64,000 bases of DNA, from the NCBI RefSeq assembly GCF_041725775.1, contig NZ_JBEUEL010000013.1:1-64000 (forward strand). The letters are read 5' to 3'. Positions 34,476 to 43,526 of this stretch are shown here, in pieces. Below the pieces are notes generated by a model. It saw nothing but the letters and a program-made list of their open reading frames with translations, had not been told where the DNA came from and searched no databases. Within the stretch, counting starts at the first letter, position 1. Each line of letters starts with the position of its first letter. This DNA comes from Pueribacillus sp041725775. GTDB lineage: Bacteria > Bacillota > Bacilli > Bacillales > UBA6769. A program made the position numbers and the translations under genes.

Positions 34476-35675
34476 ATGGCAACTAAGAGATGTATAACAA
34501 AAAGTTTATTTGCAAGTTTACTAGTAATTTTACTTTTAGCACTTGCAGCTTGTGGTTCTTCTGATAACTCTTCATCAGGAAGCTCAAGTAGTGGGGATGG
34601 AGAAGTGACGATTGGTTATACTGGTCCACTAAGTGGCGCCGCTGCTTATTATGGTGAAAATACATTGAATGGCTTAAAAATGGCAGTTGATGAAGTTAAT
34701 GAAGCTGGCGGCTTTGAAGTCGATGGGAAAACGTACACACTTAATTTAGCAACACTTGATGATAAGTATATGCCAAACGATTCGGCACAAAACGCTAAAC
34801 GTCTTGTCCAAGAAGAGAATGCTAAATTTATTTACATTCCGCATAGTGGTGGAATTTATGCTTCGCAAGTGTTTAATGAACAAGATGACTTTATTATACT
34901 AGCATATTCAAGTGAACCTGGTATTCTTGAACAAGATAATTCTTTAACAGTTCGTATCCCTCCTGGGTATGATGGTTATGTTGAACCATTTACAGAATAT
35001 CAAATGGAGCGATTTGGTAAAAAAATCGCATTTTTAGCACCCGCTACACAGTATGGGAAAGATTGGGCTGAAGGATTAAAACCAGTATGGAAAGAAAAAG
35101 GTGGCGAAGTCGTATATGAAGGCTCAATCGACTTCGGTAAAGATACCGATTTCTACACGATTGTAACGAATGCTCTAGATAAAAATCCTGACGTTTTGTT
35201 TATTGGCGGACCATCTGAGCCGACAGCTCGTGTTGCAAAACAAGCTCGCGACTTAGGTTTTGAAGGTGGATTTCTCGTTATGGACCAAGCGAAGCTTGAT
35301 GAAATGGCAGCCGTTTATGATGGAGATATGTCGTTCCTTGAGGGCGCAACAGGAGTGAATCCACTTGTGAATGCAGACTATCCTGGAACGGCAGCATTCA
35401 TCGAGAAATACAATGAACTTTATAATAAGAATCCAGGTTCTGAGGCAGGATATCATTACGTATCATTGTATGGCTTAATCGAAGCGATGAAAGCAGCGGG
35501 GACAGTAGATGATACACAAGCGATTATGGCTGCGTTCGATGAAGGGGTTAAAAATATTCCAGAAGATAAGCAAGTTTATACGGTAGCCGGAGTCGACGAA
35601 AACGGTGCGTTCATGCCTTTATGGCGCATGGGTGTAGTCGAAGACGGAGAAGCAAAATCACTTGAAATTGAATAA
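34476..35675 (+). CDS. ABC transporter substrate-binding lipoprotein, Liv/Leu type (paralog 3)
   Basis: 399-residue lipoprotein with lipobox LAAC, a serine/glycine linker (SSDNSSSGSSSSGDG), then VTIGYTGPLSGAAAYYGEN. It differs from the first two at positions that line the cleft in this family: IYIPHSGGIYASQVF replaces IFNPHSGGIYAMQVF, and FYTIVTNAL replaces VQPIVTNAL. A changed ligand is therefore likely. AAAAAGGAGAG precedes ATG 34476. A terminator follows. Confidence 0.88.
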   Translation: MATKRCITKSLFASLLVILLLALAACGSSDNSSSGSSSSGDGEVTIGYTGPLSGAAAYYGENTLNGLKMAVDEVNEAGGFEVDGKTYTLNLATLDDKYMPNDSAQNAKRLVQEENAKFIYIPHSGGIYASQVFNEQDDFIILAYSSEPGILEQDNSLTVRIPPGYDGYVEPFTEYQMERFGKKIAFLAPATQYGKDWAEGLKPVWKEKGGEVVYEGSIDFGKDTDFYTIVTNALDKNPDVLFIGGPSEPTARVAKQARDLGFEGGFLVMDQAKLDEMAAVYDGDMSFLEGATGVNPLVNADYPGTAAFIEKYNELYNKNPGSEAGYHYVSLYGLIEAMKAAGTVDDTQAIMAAFDEGVKNIPEDKQVYTVAGVDENGAFMPLWRMGVVEDGEAKSLEIE

Positions 35676-35745
35676 AGTGATCCCTTGCATATCGTAAGCG
35701 AGAACTCATTACGTTATTTGAGTTTTAGCGAAATCATATATAGAT

Positions 35746-35787
35746 TGAAGAGAGTGCAGAAATATAGTACTCTCTTCAATTATTTTT
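35746..35787 (+). terminator. Intrinsic terminator of paralog 3
   Basis: TTGAAGAGAGT / ACTCTCTTCAA stem, then TTATTTTTAT. Confidence 0.75.
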
Positions 35788-35807
35788 ATGTAAAAGGAGT
35801 GGAATTT

Positions 35808-36251
35808 TTGACTGTGAGTTTCGAAATAGATCCAGTTAAACGATTAAGCAAAAGTAATTTTATCCAACATTTGCAAATCAAACCGTATCGGAATGATAAC
35901 GGCAACATTGAATTAGAACTAAAAGTGGATGACCATGTACTTAATTTAAATGACACGCTACACGGTGGGGTTCACGCTTCACTACTCGACACAATTATCG
36001 GCCAGTCAATTGCACAGCAGGCAAAAAGTCCTGTTGCTACGATCAATTTGAGTGTCTTTTATTCTGCACCAGCAAGAAAAAATAGTATATTAACTGCTAA
36101 AGCTACAATCGTACAACGAGGGAATTCCATTGCAACTGGTGAAGGAACAATCATTGATGAACATGGAACCCTCATTGCAAAAGCCATTGGTTCGTTTAAA
36201 ATCTTAAATCCAAAAAAAGCCGCTAATTCATTATGTTGCGGCTTTTTTTGA
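35808..36251 (+). CDS. PaaI-like hotdog thioesterase
   Basis: 147-residue hotdog-fold thioesterase. LHGGVHASLLDTIIGQ carries the HGG motif of PaaI-type acyl-CoA thioesterases; ATINLSVFYSAPA and ATGEGTIIDEHGTLIAKA follow. TTG 35808 fits AAAGGAG 8 bases upstream; GTG 35814 is possible. The last dozen codons (KKAANSLCCGFF) lie inside the terminator stem, so the native C-terminus is odd. It hydrolyses unwanted acyl-CoA or frees CoA; substrate unknown. Confidence 0.8.
   Translation: MTVSFEIDPVKRLSKSNFIQHLQIKPYRNDNGNIELELKVDDHVLNLNDTLHGGVHASLLDTIIGQSIAQQAKSPVATINLSVFYSAPARKNSILTAKATIVQRGNSIATGEGTIIDEHGTLIAKAIGSFKILNPKKAANSLCCGFF
36213..36250. terminator. Bidirectional terminator overlapping thioesterase 3' end
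   Basis: AAAAAAAGCCGC / GCGGCTTTTTTT twelve-base stem with A and T runs on both sides. It serves the thioesterase and the convergent aldolase gene. Confidence 0.85.
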
Positions 36252-36271
36252 TGACTACGATACACCATCAT

Positions 36272-37039
36272 TCAGTTAAGCAGATCGGGTTGTTCTTTCA
36301 CAATCCGATCCCATAGTGGCTGGAAACTAAACCAACCTGCTAAATGTGTTCCGACTTGCTGACGGGTAAGCTGTGCTTGAGCTTCTTCTATTAAAATTGG
36401 CTTACCCGCAGCTTCTGCCATAAGTTGTGCCTGGCATGAACGCTCCATCGTAATGAACCACCATGCAGCTTCATCAACAGAATGCCCGACTGTAAGTAGT
36501 CCGTGGTTACGTAAAATACATGCTTTCCGCTCGCCTAATGCTTCTGCAATTCGTTTTCCTTCCTCAACGTCATTTACAACACCTGTATAATCATCAAAAA
36601 TCGCATGATCGTTGTAAAAAGCACAAGCATCTTGTGTAATCGGATCAAGCAAGCGTCCGAGTGTTGACCATGTTTTTCCGTAAACAGAATGGGAGTGAGC
36701 AGCTGCAATCACGTCAGGACGAGCTTGGTGCACTTGTGAATGTATCGCGAATGCTGCTCGATTTACAGGCCGATCGCCTTTAACGACTTTACCTTCATGA
36801 TTCACTAGTATTAAGTCTGACGCTTTAATTTGGCTAAAATGTGTTCCAAAAGGGTTCACCCAAAAGTGATCTTTTTTCTCTGGATCGCGTGCTGTAATAT
36901 GCCCTGCAACACCTTCATCAAAACCAAACCGCGAAAATAAGCGAAAAGCTGCTGCAAGTCTCTCTTTCAAATGTTGTCTTTCTTCTTCGACTGATGAAAA
37001 AACCGGTGGCTTTAATAGTCCAGTCTTCACTGTTTTCAT
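36272..37039 (-). CDS. Class II aldolase/adducin family protein
   Basis: 255-residue protein of the L-fuculose-phosphate aldolase fold. Zinc-ligand candidates lie in AAAHSHSVYG (HxH) and LRNHGLLTVG. GFDEGVAGHITARDP and WVNPFGTHFSQI are also typical of the subgroup near adducin head domains. ATG 37037-37039 follows GGGAAGAGGGA; an upstream ATG at 37085-37087 has no good site. Substrate is unknown. It is single, convergent with the thioesterase. Confidence 0.85.
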   Translation of the reverse strand: MKTVKTGLLKPPVFSSVEEERQHLKERLAAAFRLFSRFGFDEGVAGHITARDPEKKDHFWVNPFGTHFSQIKASDLILVNHEGKVVKGDRPVNRAAFAIHSQVHQARPDVIAAAHSHSVYGKTWSTLGRLLDPITQDACAFYNDHAIFDDYTGVVNDVEEGKRIAEALGERKACILRNHGLLTVGHSVDEAAWWFITMERSCQAQLMAEAAGKPILIEEAQAQLTRQQVGTHLAGWFSFQPLWDRIVKEQPDLLN

Positions 37040-37330
37040 AACTATGTCCCTCTTCCCTTTTAGATAATATTTACATACTTCTATCATTTATCATTCGCTG
37101 AATGATTGAAAAATCCTTTATTTCATGTACAGCTTTTATGTTACAAACGGATTTCTTAAATAAGTTTTCAACGTCATCATTGATGGAAATCTTACAGAGA
37201 TGTACAGACGCCCGTTTATTTAGGTAAGTGACTAATTTTAGTTAAAAGTTTGCACGACACGAATAGAATATAGTGTAAGCAATGTTAAAAATGATCGTTC
37301 CTCATTAGATTTTGAAAGGGGAGTTGAAAA

Positions 37331-37558
37331 ATGGACCCACGGAAATCGTATGATGCAAAAGTGAGGGCGTTGGCAAGAGCGAAAGTTAAACAAGAACATT
37401 CTTTTTTCTTAGCTTTATTTGCGCAGTTAATTACAGATGAAGCCGTTTTGAAATGGAAAAAGAAAAAACTTGAAAGAGAGATTGATGAAGCATTAGTGAA
37501 AGGTGATCGAAAAACATTTTATAAGGTTGCAAAAGAATACAGTCAACTCGTTCGTTAA
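37331..37558 (+). CDS. IDEAL-domain small protein
   Basis: 75-residue, highly charged protein. It carries the IDEAL motif (IDEALVKGDRKTFYK) near residues 50-64 in its C-terminal half. The family is small Bacillus proteins, some, such as ComK-related or competence-linked ones, of poorly known role. AAAGGGGAG precedes ATG 37331 and a terminator follows, so it is monocistronic. Confidence 0.85.
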   Translation: MDPRKSYDAKVRALARAKVKQEHSFFLALFAQLITDEAVLKWKKKKLEREIDEALVKGDRKTFYKVAKEYSQLVR

Positions 37559-37564
37559 TCGATT

Positions 37565-37586
37565 AAGCCCAAACTTGGGCTTTTTT
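37565..37586 (+). terminator. Intrinsic terminator of IDEAL gene
   Basis: AAGCCCAA / TTGGGCTT stem followed by TTTT. Confidence 0.85.
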
Positions 37587-37671
37587 GTTTTAATAACAAA
37601 TTGAAAAAAAACAAAATAATTGTTAGAATATTCATAATTATATTAAACGTGACTAAGGAGGAATAATTCGT

Positions 37672-39240
37672 ATGACGACATCTTCACTTTCATTATCACG
37701 ACAACTATTAGTTGGAGAACTGCTTAAGCGGGCGGCACATAAATCCCCAGATAAAACGGCTTTTGTTTATCATGATCAAGAGCGAACATTTAGAGATATG
37801 GAAACTCGTGCAAAACAATTCGCGGGCTGGTTACAGTCAAAGCACATCTCATTCGATGACAAAGTCGGGTTCGTATTAAAAAATGGTCTTCCGTTTGTCG
37901 AAGTGTTTTTCGGAATTGCGATGTCTGGAGCTGTTGGAGTACCGATTAATTTTCGACTTACAGCTAATGAAATTGAGTACATCGTTAAAAACTCTGATAG
38001 TAAAATGTTAATCATTGATGAAGAATATATTCCAATCGTCTTATCAATTCGTTCAAAGATAGAAAACGTTGAGACGATCGTTGTCGTTGGAAACCCACCA
38101 GACAAAAAAGATTTTGTTCGTTATGAATCGATTTTTGACAAACCGACAGAATATAAAGCTTATGAGAATTTACAAGATGACGATTGTTGTATGATCGTAT
38201 ACACGTCTGGAACAACGGGCAGACCAAAAGGTGCTGTTCTCACACATAAAAACCTATGTCAAAACGGAATGAATATGCTTTGGGAAGCAGGTATCGGGTT
38301 AAACTTTAAGCAGCTTGTTGTCGCCCCTCTTTTTCATATAGCCGCAATGTCTACGTTAATTAATAACTGTTATGTTGAAGGCACATCTGTAATCCACCGA
38401 GAATTTGACCCTCTTGCAGTACTTGAAACGATATCAAAACAACAAATCAATGCAATTTTTCTCGTTCCAGCGATGTGGAACTTCTTGTTTCAAGTCCCTC
38501 ATATTTCAAGTTTTGATTTGAGCTCTGTCAAAATTGGCATTACTGGAGGCGCTATTACTCCTGTTGAAATTAAAAAAAGAATAATGCACTATTTTTCAAA
38601 TGCAGGCCTTTTTGATGCGTTTGGTCAAACAGAAATGAGTCCAGTAACGACGTGCTTGCATCCTGAAGACACGCTTAGAAAGCCAGAATCAGTCGGAAGG
38701 CCTGTTATTAACGTAGAAGTGAGAGTTGTCGATGAAATGATGAACGACGTTCCAGTTGGTGAAGTTGGAGAAATTGTATATCGTGGTCCAACAACGATGA
38801 AGGAATACTATAAAAACCCTGAAGCGACAGAAGAAGCGTTTGCCGGTGGATGGTTCCATAGCGGTGACCTAGTAAGGATGGACGATGAAGGCTTCGTTTA
38901 TGTAGTCGATCGAAAGAAAGACATGATTATAAGCGGTGGTGAAAACATCTACCCAGCAGAAATCGAGGAAGTGCTTTATACACACCCAGATATCATCGAA
39001 TGTGCAGTCATCGGAGTTCCTGATAAAAATTGGGGAGAAAATGTAAAGGCTTACATCGTGCTAAAAAAAGGAAAATCTTTAAAAGTTTCAGACATTATCA
39101 ATTTCTGTACAAAAAAGCTTGCATCTTATAAAAAACCAAAAGAAGTAGAATTTATCGAGCAGTTGCCTAGAAACGCCGCTGGAAAAGTGTTAAAACAAGT
39201 GTTAAGAAAACGGCATGAAATCAGCAGAGAAATCGGATAG
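37672..39240 (+). CDS. Acyl-CoA ligase (AMP-forming), third of five
   Basis: 522-residue AMP-binding enzyme. VYTSGTTGRPKGA is near residue 178. It also has FGQTEMSP, FHSGDLVRMDDEGF, DRKKDMIISGGENIYP and PRNAAGKVLKQ with the C-terminal lysine. The order is that of long-chain or aryl/short-chain acyl-CoA synthetases. AAGGAGG is 9-10 bases before ATG 37672. It stands as a single gene between the IDEAL and HEAT-repeat proteins. Substrate cannot be fixed from sequence. Confidence 0.88.
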   Translation: MTTSSLSLSRQLLVGELLKRAAHKSPDKTAFVYHDQERTFRDMETRAKQFAGWLQSKHISFDDKVGFVLKNGLPFVEVFFGIAMSGAVGVPINFRLTANEIEYIVKNSDSKMLIIDEEYIPIVLSIRSKIENVETIVVVGNPPDKKDFVRYESIFDKPTEYKAYENLQDDDCCMIVYTSGTTGRPKGAVLTHKNLCQNGMNMLWEAGIGLNFKQLVVAPLFHIAAMSTLINNCYVEGTSVIHREFDPLAVLETISKQQINAIFLVPAMWNFLFQVPHISSFDLSSVKIGITGGAITPVEIKKRIMHYFSNAGLFDAFGQTEMSPVTTCLHPEDTLRKPESVGRPVINVEVRVVDEMMNDVPVGEVGEIVYRGPTTMKEYYKNPEATEEAFAGGWFHSGDLVRMDDEGFVYVVDRKKDMIISGGENIYPAEIEEVLYTHPDIIECAVIGVPDKNWGENVKAYIVLKKGKSLKVSDIINFCTKKLASYKKPKEVEFIEQLPRNAAGKVLKQVLRKRHEISREIG

Positions 39241-39346
39241 TCTGCTTTTTAATAGTCATTTCAATTATTCGCCTACAAGCAGCAACAATGGTAAAATTGT
39301 AACAATGACAAGAAGAAAATCATTGTGAAAGGAAGGATTCAAAACA

Positions 39347-40471
39347 ATGAAGATTGTTACAATTGAACCGACACCGAGTCCGAATTCGATGAAAATTGTT
39401 GTGAATGAACCATTACCGGATCGAAAAAGTTTCCATTATAAATCTATAGATGAAACCACTCCACCACTTATGAAAAAGCTACTTGCAATCGAGGGTGTAA
39501 AAGCTCTTTATCACGTTGCTAATTTTATTGCGCTTGATCGTCATCCGAAAGTCGCATGGGAGCAGATTTTGCCTAAAGTTCGTGAAGTATTTGGAGACAA
39601 CGATGTCGACCATGTAGTAGTGCAAAAGCAAACTGCGGATGCATTTGGCGAAGTGCAAGTGTTCGTCCAGTTTTTCCGCGACATTCCGATGCAAATTAAG
39701 CTTGTCGCGGGAGATGAAGAAAAAAGAGTAGGTTTGCCCGAGCGGTTTCAACAGGCGATTATGGAAGCGCAAGCGTCCTCACCGAACGTTGTGATGGAAC
39801 GGAAATGGGTCGAACAAGGTGTACGCTACGGTGAATTCGATGAAATAGGGAACGCAGTTGCGGAAGAAATTTCCGCTGCATACGATGATGAACGGGTTCA
39901 ACAATTAGTGAAAGCTGCATTTAATCGCGATGAAGGAGAACCGTATATTCGACCTCGAATTTCGTCTGATGAAGCCCGTGAAGCGATGAAAAGTGACGAT
40001 TGGAAAGTCCGATTTGCTGCTTTAGAAAAAATGGATCCAACGGTAGAGGATCTTTCTATTCTTGCTAACGCGCTTCAAGATGAGAAAGCTTCGATTCGTC
40101 GTCTTGCGACAGTGTACCTAGGACTTATCGAAGATGAAGTCGTGCTCCCATATTTATTGGAAGCATTAAAAGATAAGTCGGTTTCAGTGAGAAGAACGGC
40201 GGGAGACTGCTTATCTGACATCGGAAGTACGAAAGCAATTCCTGCGATGATTGAAGCGCTCAAAGATAATAATAAACTTGTACGTTGGCGCGCAGCGATG
40301 TTTCTTTATGAGGTTGGAGATGAAAGTGCAATTCCCGCCTTAAAAGAAGCTGAATCCGATCCTGAATTTGAAGTTGGCTTGCAAGCAAAAATGGCCCGTA
40401 AACGAATTGAAAGTGGGGAAGAAGCTGCTGGCTCAGTTTGGCAGCAAATGACGGAAAGTCGTCGAAAATAA
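39347..40471 (+). CDS. YpgR/CvfC-like NifU-N and HEAT-repeat protein
   Basis: 374-residue protein. The N-terminal Nfu/NifU-N-like domain covers residues 1-85 (IEPTPSPNSMKIVVNEPL, then GVKALYHVANFIALDR). The middle region matches the conserved virulence factor C family. At least three HEAT-like repeats occupy about 215-360 (ALKDKSVSVRRTAGDCLSDIG, ALKDNNKLVRWRAAMFLYEVG). In staphylococci the relative CvfC affects virulence and stress; in Bacillus YpgR is uncharacterised. GAAAGGAAGG lies before the ATG. Confidence 0.85.
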   Translation: MKIVTIEPTPSPNSMKIVVNEPLPDRKSFHYKSIDETTPPLMKKLLAIEGVKALYHVANFIALDRHPKVAWEQILPKVREVFGDNDVDHVVVQKQTADAFGEVQVFVQFFRDIPMQIKLVAGDEEKRVGLPERFQQAIMEAQASSPNVVMERKWVEQGVRYGEFDEIGNAVAEEISAAYDDERVQQLVKAAFNRDEGEPYIRPRISSDEAREAMKSDDWKVRFAALEKMDPTVEDLSILANALQDEKASIRRLATVYLGLIEDEVVLPYLLEALKDKSVSVRRTAGDCLSDIGSTKAIPAMIEALKDNNKLVRWRAAMFLYEVGDESAIPALKEAESDPEFEVGLQAKMARKRIESGEEAAGSVWQQMTESRRK

Positions 40472-40478
40472 TTTTGTG

Positions 40479-40515
40479 AAACTATCATCCTAACACAAAG
40501 GGACGATAGTTTTTA
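40479..40515 (+). terminator. Intrinsic terminator of YpgR-like gene
   Basis: AACTATC-AT-CC / GG-AC-GATAGTT stem with internal mismatch and TTTT. Confidence 0.65.
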
Positions 40516-40679
40516 CTAATTTGGTAATATCGAAAATTTCTTGAATTCGTACTATTACTTACTCTTGGCTGCATATTTTTAATATATAATTTTTTTTAGA
40601 AAGGAGGCGATTTTTAATCGCAAATTACTGAGAAAATGTCAAACCGTTTGTAGTGGATGAAGTTGTAAATGGGGTTATA

Positions 40680-42233
40680 ATGAAAACGTACCGTAATCGC
40701 CCATCATCATTAGTTGCTACGTTAAAACAAAGCGCTGAACGGTTTCCAAACAAGGTAGCTCTCGTTCACGGCAATGACCGAGTGACATATGCAGAATTAA
40801 ATCAAAAAGTTAACAATGTTGCGTATACATTGAAGCATTCATATGGAATTCAAAAAGGAGATACAGTCGCCCTTTTGCTAATGAACGGAATTCCATTCGT
40901 TATTTCTGTTTATGCAGCTCTACAAATAGGTGCTATCGCTGTCCCATTAAATACAAAGTTAAAATCGAATGAACTGTTTTACATGATTGAGAATTCGAAT
41001 GCGAAAGTGTTAATGACGAATGAAGAGTGGTGGCCACAAGTTGAAGTGATAAAAGAAAAGCTAAAGATTGAGGCCATTTTTGTAACAAATATACGACCAC
41101 CAAAAGGGACGATTTCATTTGCTAGTCTTGTGAACAACGTTGCAGATGAGGACGTTTTTGAAAGTATTTCCGAAGATGATGCTGCTTTCATTATGTATAC
41201 TTCGGGAACGACCGGAAAACCGAAAGGTGCTTTAATTTCACATCGGAATATGCTTCATACGTGTTTGAACTATACGTATTGCTACCGATTAACGAGCGAT
41301 GATTCAACATTGATCGCCGTACCTGTATTTCACATTACAGGATTAGCTGCTCAACTCATGACATTTATCTATCTTGGAGGGAAAACCGTTTTGATGCCGA
41401 TGTTTCATCCGAATCAATTTTTGCAATTGCTAGAGAGAGAGAAGATTACGCATGTGATTGCATCGCCGACAGTGTACGTGATGACACTTATGGAAAAAAA
41501 CGATATGAAGTATGATGTGTCAAATTGGAGAGTGTGCGCTTTCGGAGGTGCACCAATGCCTGTTGAGACGTTGCAAGCTCTGAAAAGCTGGGTTCCTTCT
41601 CTAGAATTACACAACACGTATGGCTTAACCGAAACGACTTCACCAGCCACCATTATGCCTGATGGACATCAGTTAAGGAAAATTCAATCCGTCGGGGTTC
41701 TAACCCCGGTTACAGAAGCAAAAGTTGTTGATCCGATGACAAGACGAGAGCTCCCAACAAATGAAATCGGAGAATTGCTTTTTAAAGGTCCGATGGTGAT
41801 TGAAAAATATTGGAATAATGAAAAAGCGACAAAAGAAACGATCATAGATGGATGGCTTGCAACCGGTGATCTCGCGTACATGGATGAAGAAGGATTTATT
41901 ACAATTATGGATCGTATGAAGGATATGATTAACCGCGGCGGTGAAAAAATTTATTCGGTTGAAGTGGAAGACGTTCTTTATTCTCATCCTAGCATTTTAG
42001 AGGCGGCTATTGTTGGTGTCGAGGATAAGAAGTATGGTGAAATTGTGAAAGCTTGCATCGTTGTCAAGCCGAATAAATTTTTGACAGAAGCTGACGTGAA
42101 GCAATGGATTAGCAAACATTTAGCAAAATATAAAGTGCCAGCCTATGTTGAGTTTTTTGAACAGTTGCCGAGAAACCCGAACGGAAAAGTTATTAAAACA
42201 GCTTTACGCTATGTTCCAGAACAATCTAAATAA
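40680..42233 (+). CDS. Acyl-CoA ligase (AMP-forming), fourth of five
   Basis: 517-residue acyl-CoA synthetase. MYTSGTTGKPKGA is near residue 172. YGLTETTSPA, LATGDLAYMDEEGF, DRMKDMINRGGEKIYS and PRNPNGKVIKT follow. ATG 40680 is chosen; GTG 40653 upstream is possible but has no better site. The lactonase begins 34 bp downstream, with no terminator between, so they are likely one operon. It is proposed to activate the hydroxy-acid released by that lactonase; this is inferred from order only. Confidence 0.88.
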   Translation: MKTYRNRPSSLVATLKQSAERFPNKVALVHGNDRVTYAELNQKVNNVAYTLKHSYGIQKGDTVALLLMNGIPFVISVYAALQIGAIAVPLNTKLKSNELFYMIENSNAKVLMTNEEWWPQVEVIKEKLKIEAIFVTNIRPPKGTISFASLVNNVADEDVFESISEDDAAFIMYTSGTTGKPKGALISHRNMLHTCLNYTYCYRLTSDDSTLIAVPVFHITGLAAQLMTFIYLGGKTVLMPMFHPNQFLQLLEREKITHVIASPTVYVMTLMEKNDMKYDVSNWRVCAFGGAPMPVETLQALKSWVPSLELHNTYGLTETTSPATIMPDGHQLRKIQSVGVLTPVTEAKVVDPMTRRELPTNEIGELLFKGPMVIEKYWNNEKATKETIIDGWLATGDLAYMDEEGFITIMDRMKDMINRGGEKIYSVEVEDVLYSHPSILEAAIVGVEDKKYGEIVKACIVVKPNKFLTEADVKQWISKHLAKYKVPAYVEFFEQLPRNPNGKVIKTALRYVPEQSK

Positions 42234-42267
42234 GATTAGCTATAAAAAATTAAGGAGGAATTTCGTT

Positions 42268-43245
42268 ATGAGTAAAAATATCGTTAATACCGTATTAGGT
42301 CCAATCCGTGCAGATCAATTAGGCAAAACATTAATGCATGAACATTTCTTTTTCGGTTATCCCGGCTATCACGGAAATTCTCTTTATGTTAGCGATCGTT
42401 CAGAACTACTCGAAAGAGGATTGCAGATTGCTAAGCAAATGAAGGCCCACGGTGTACAAACAGTCGTGGATGCAACGCCAAATGAGTGCGGACGCGATCC
42501 TGAATTATTAAAAGAAGTTTCTGAAAGGGCAGAGTTAAATATTATTTGTTCAACAGGCTATTATTATGAAGGAGAAGGAGCCCCGGCTTATTTCAAGTTT
42601 AAGCAAGGTATCGGGCAAGCGGAAGATGAAATTTATGAAATGTTTATGGGTGAAATAACTAACGGAATCGGAAACACTGGAATAAAACCAGGGGTTATAA
42701 AACTAGCATCTAGCAAAAATGAAATCACGCCATATGAACAAATGTTTTTTCGGGCGGCTGCTAAAGTTCAGCAAGAAACAGGAGTCTCTATTATCACGCA
42801 CACTCAAGAAGGAACGATGGGACCAGAGCAAGCCGAATTACTTGTCTCTGAAGGGGCCGATCCGAGCCGCATTTTAATCGGTCATATGTGTGGAAATACC
42901 GATATTAATTATCATGTACGCACACTTGAACACGGCGTTTATGTCGGTTTTGATCGTTTTGGTATTCAAGGTTTCGTCGGCGCACCCTTTGATTCTGTAA
43001 GGGTTTCTGTTTTAATCGGTTTAATTGGAAGCGGTTACGTAGAGCAATTGATGATGTCGCACGATACTGTTAATATCTGGCTAGGAAAAGAGCCAGCATT
43101 TCCTGAGGAACTAGCGCAGTTAGTCACAAACTGGAATGTGTCTCACATTTTTGAAAATATTATCCCGACTCTAAAAAAAGGTGGAGTAACAGATGAACAA
43201 GTAGAGACGATGTTAGTTGATAACCCTCGAAATATCTTTAGTTGA
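42268..43245 (+). CDS. Phosphotriesterase-like lactonase, GKL-type
   Basis: 325-residue amidohydrolase closely resembling the Geobacillus phosphotriesterase-like lactonase GKL. All bimetal ligands are present: His24 and His26 (MHEH), the carboxylated Lys145 (VIKLAS), His178 (THTQEG), His206 (GHMCGN) and Asp266 (SHDTVN). Signatures STGYYYEGEGAP and HTQEGTMGPEQA are those of the family, which opens gamma- and delta-lactones and often acyl-homoserine lactones, with weak phosphotriesterase activity. ATG 42268 follows AAGGAGGA. It follows the acyl-CoA ligase and is followed, after a terminator, by the kinase gene. Confidence 0.92.
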   Translation: MSKNIVNTVLGPIRADQLGKTLMHEHFFFGYPGYHGNSLYVSDRSELLERGLQIAKQMKAHGVQTVVDATPNECGRDPELLKEVSERAELNIICSTGYYYEGEGAPAYFKFKQGIGQAEDEIYEMFMGEITNGIGNTGIKPGVIKLASSKNEITPYEQMFFRAAAKVQQETGVSIITHTQEGTMGPEQAELLVSEGADPSRILIGHMCGNTDINYHVRTLEHGVYVGFDRFGIQGFVGAPFDSVRVSVLIGLIGSGYVEQLMMSHDTVNIWLGKEPAFPEELAQLVTNWNVSHIFENIIPTLKKGGVTDEQVETMLVDNPRNIFS

Positions 43246-43341
43246 AAAACATAATGAAAAGCTAATTTTTCTTGAACTGTCTATGAGGAACCTCAAGTTT
43301 TAGTTTTTACAATAAGGGAATTGTTAATGTAATTGGACACG

Positions 43342-43379
43342 GCGTTCTTATTTCATTTTGAAGTAGGAACGCTTTTTTT
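43342..43379 (+). terminator. Intrinsic terminator of ligase-lactonase operon
   Basis: GCGTTC-CT-like / AGGAACGC arms around a 16-base loop, ending in TTTTTTTA. Confidence 0.65.
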
Positions 43380-43526
43380 ATTTCGTTACTACGTTTTTAT
43401 ACTTATAAAAACTCATTTCATAGTATGATAGAAGGAAGGAAAAAATTTATCCCTATCTTTCAACTTTGTATATTAAAAAAGGATTTTCAAAATTCATATC
43501 AAATGAGTATAGAGGAGGTCTTCTAA

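Noticed and set aside
40602..40655. Strong AAAGGAGG at about 40602 as start site of the fourth ligase or of a leader peptide
   Set aside because: No ATG, GTG or TTG in the ligase frame lies within reach of it; a six-codon-scale frame (ATGTCAAACCG...) ends at once. ATG 40680 with AATGGGG is the better start.
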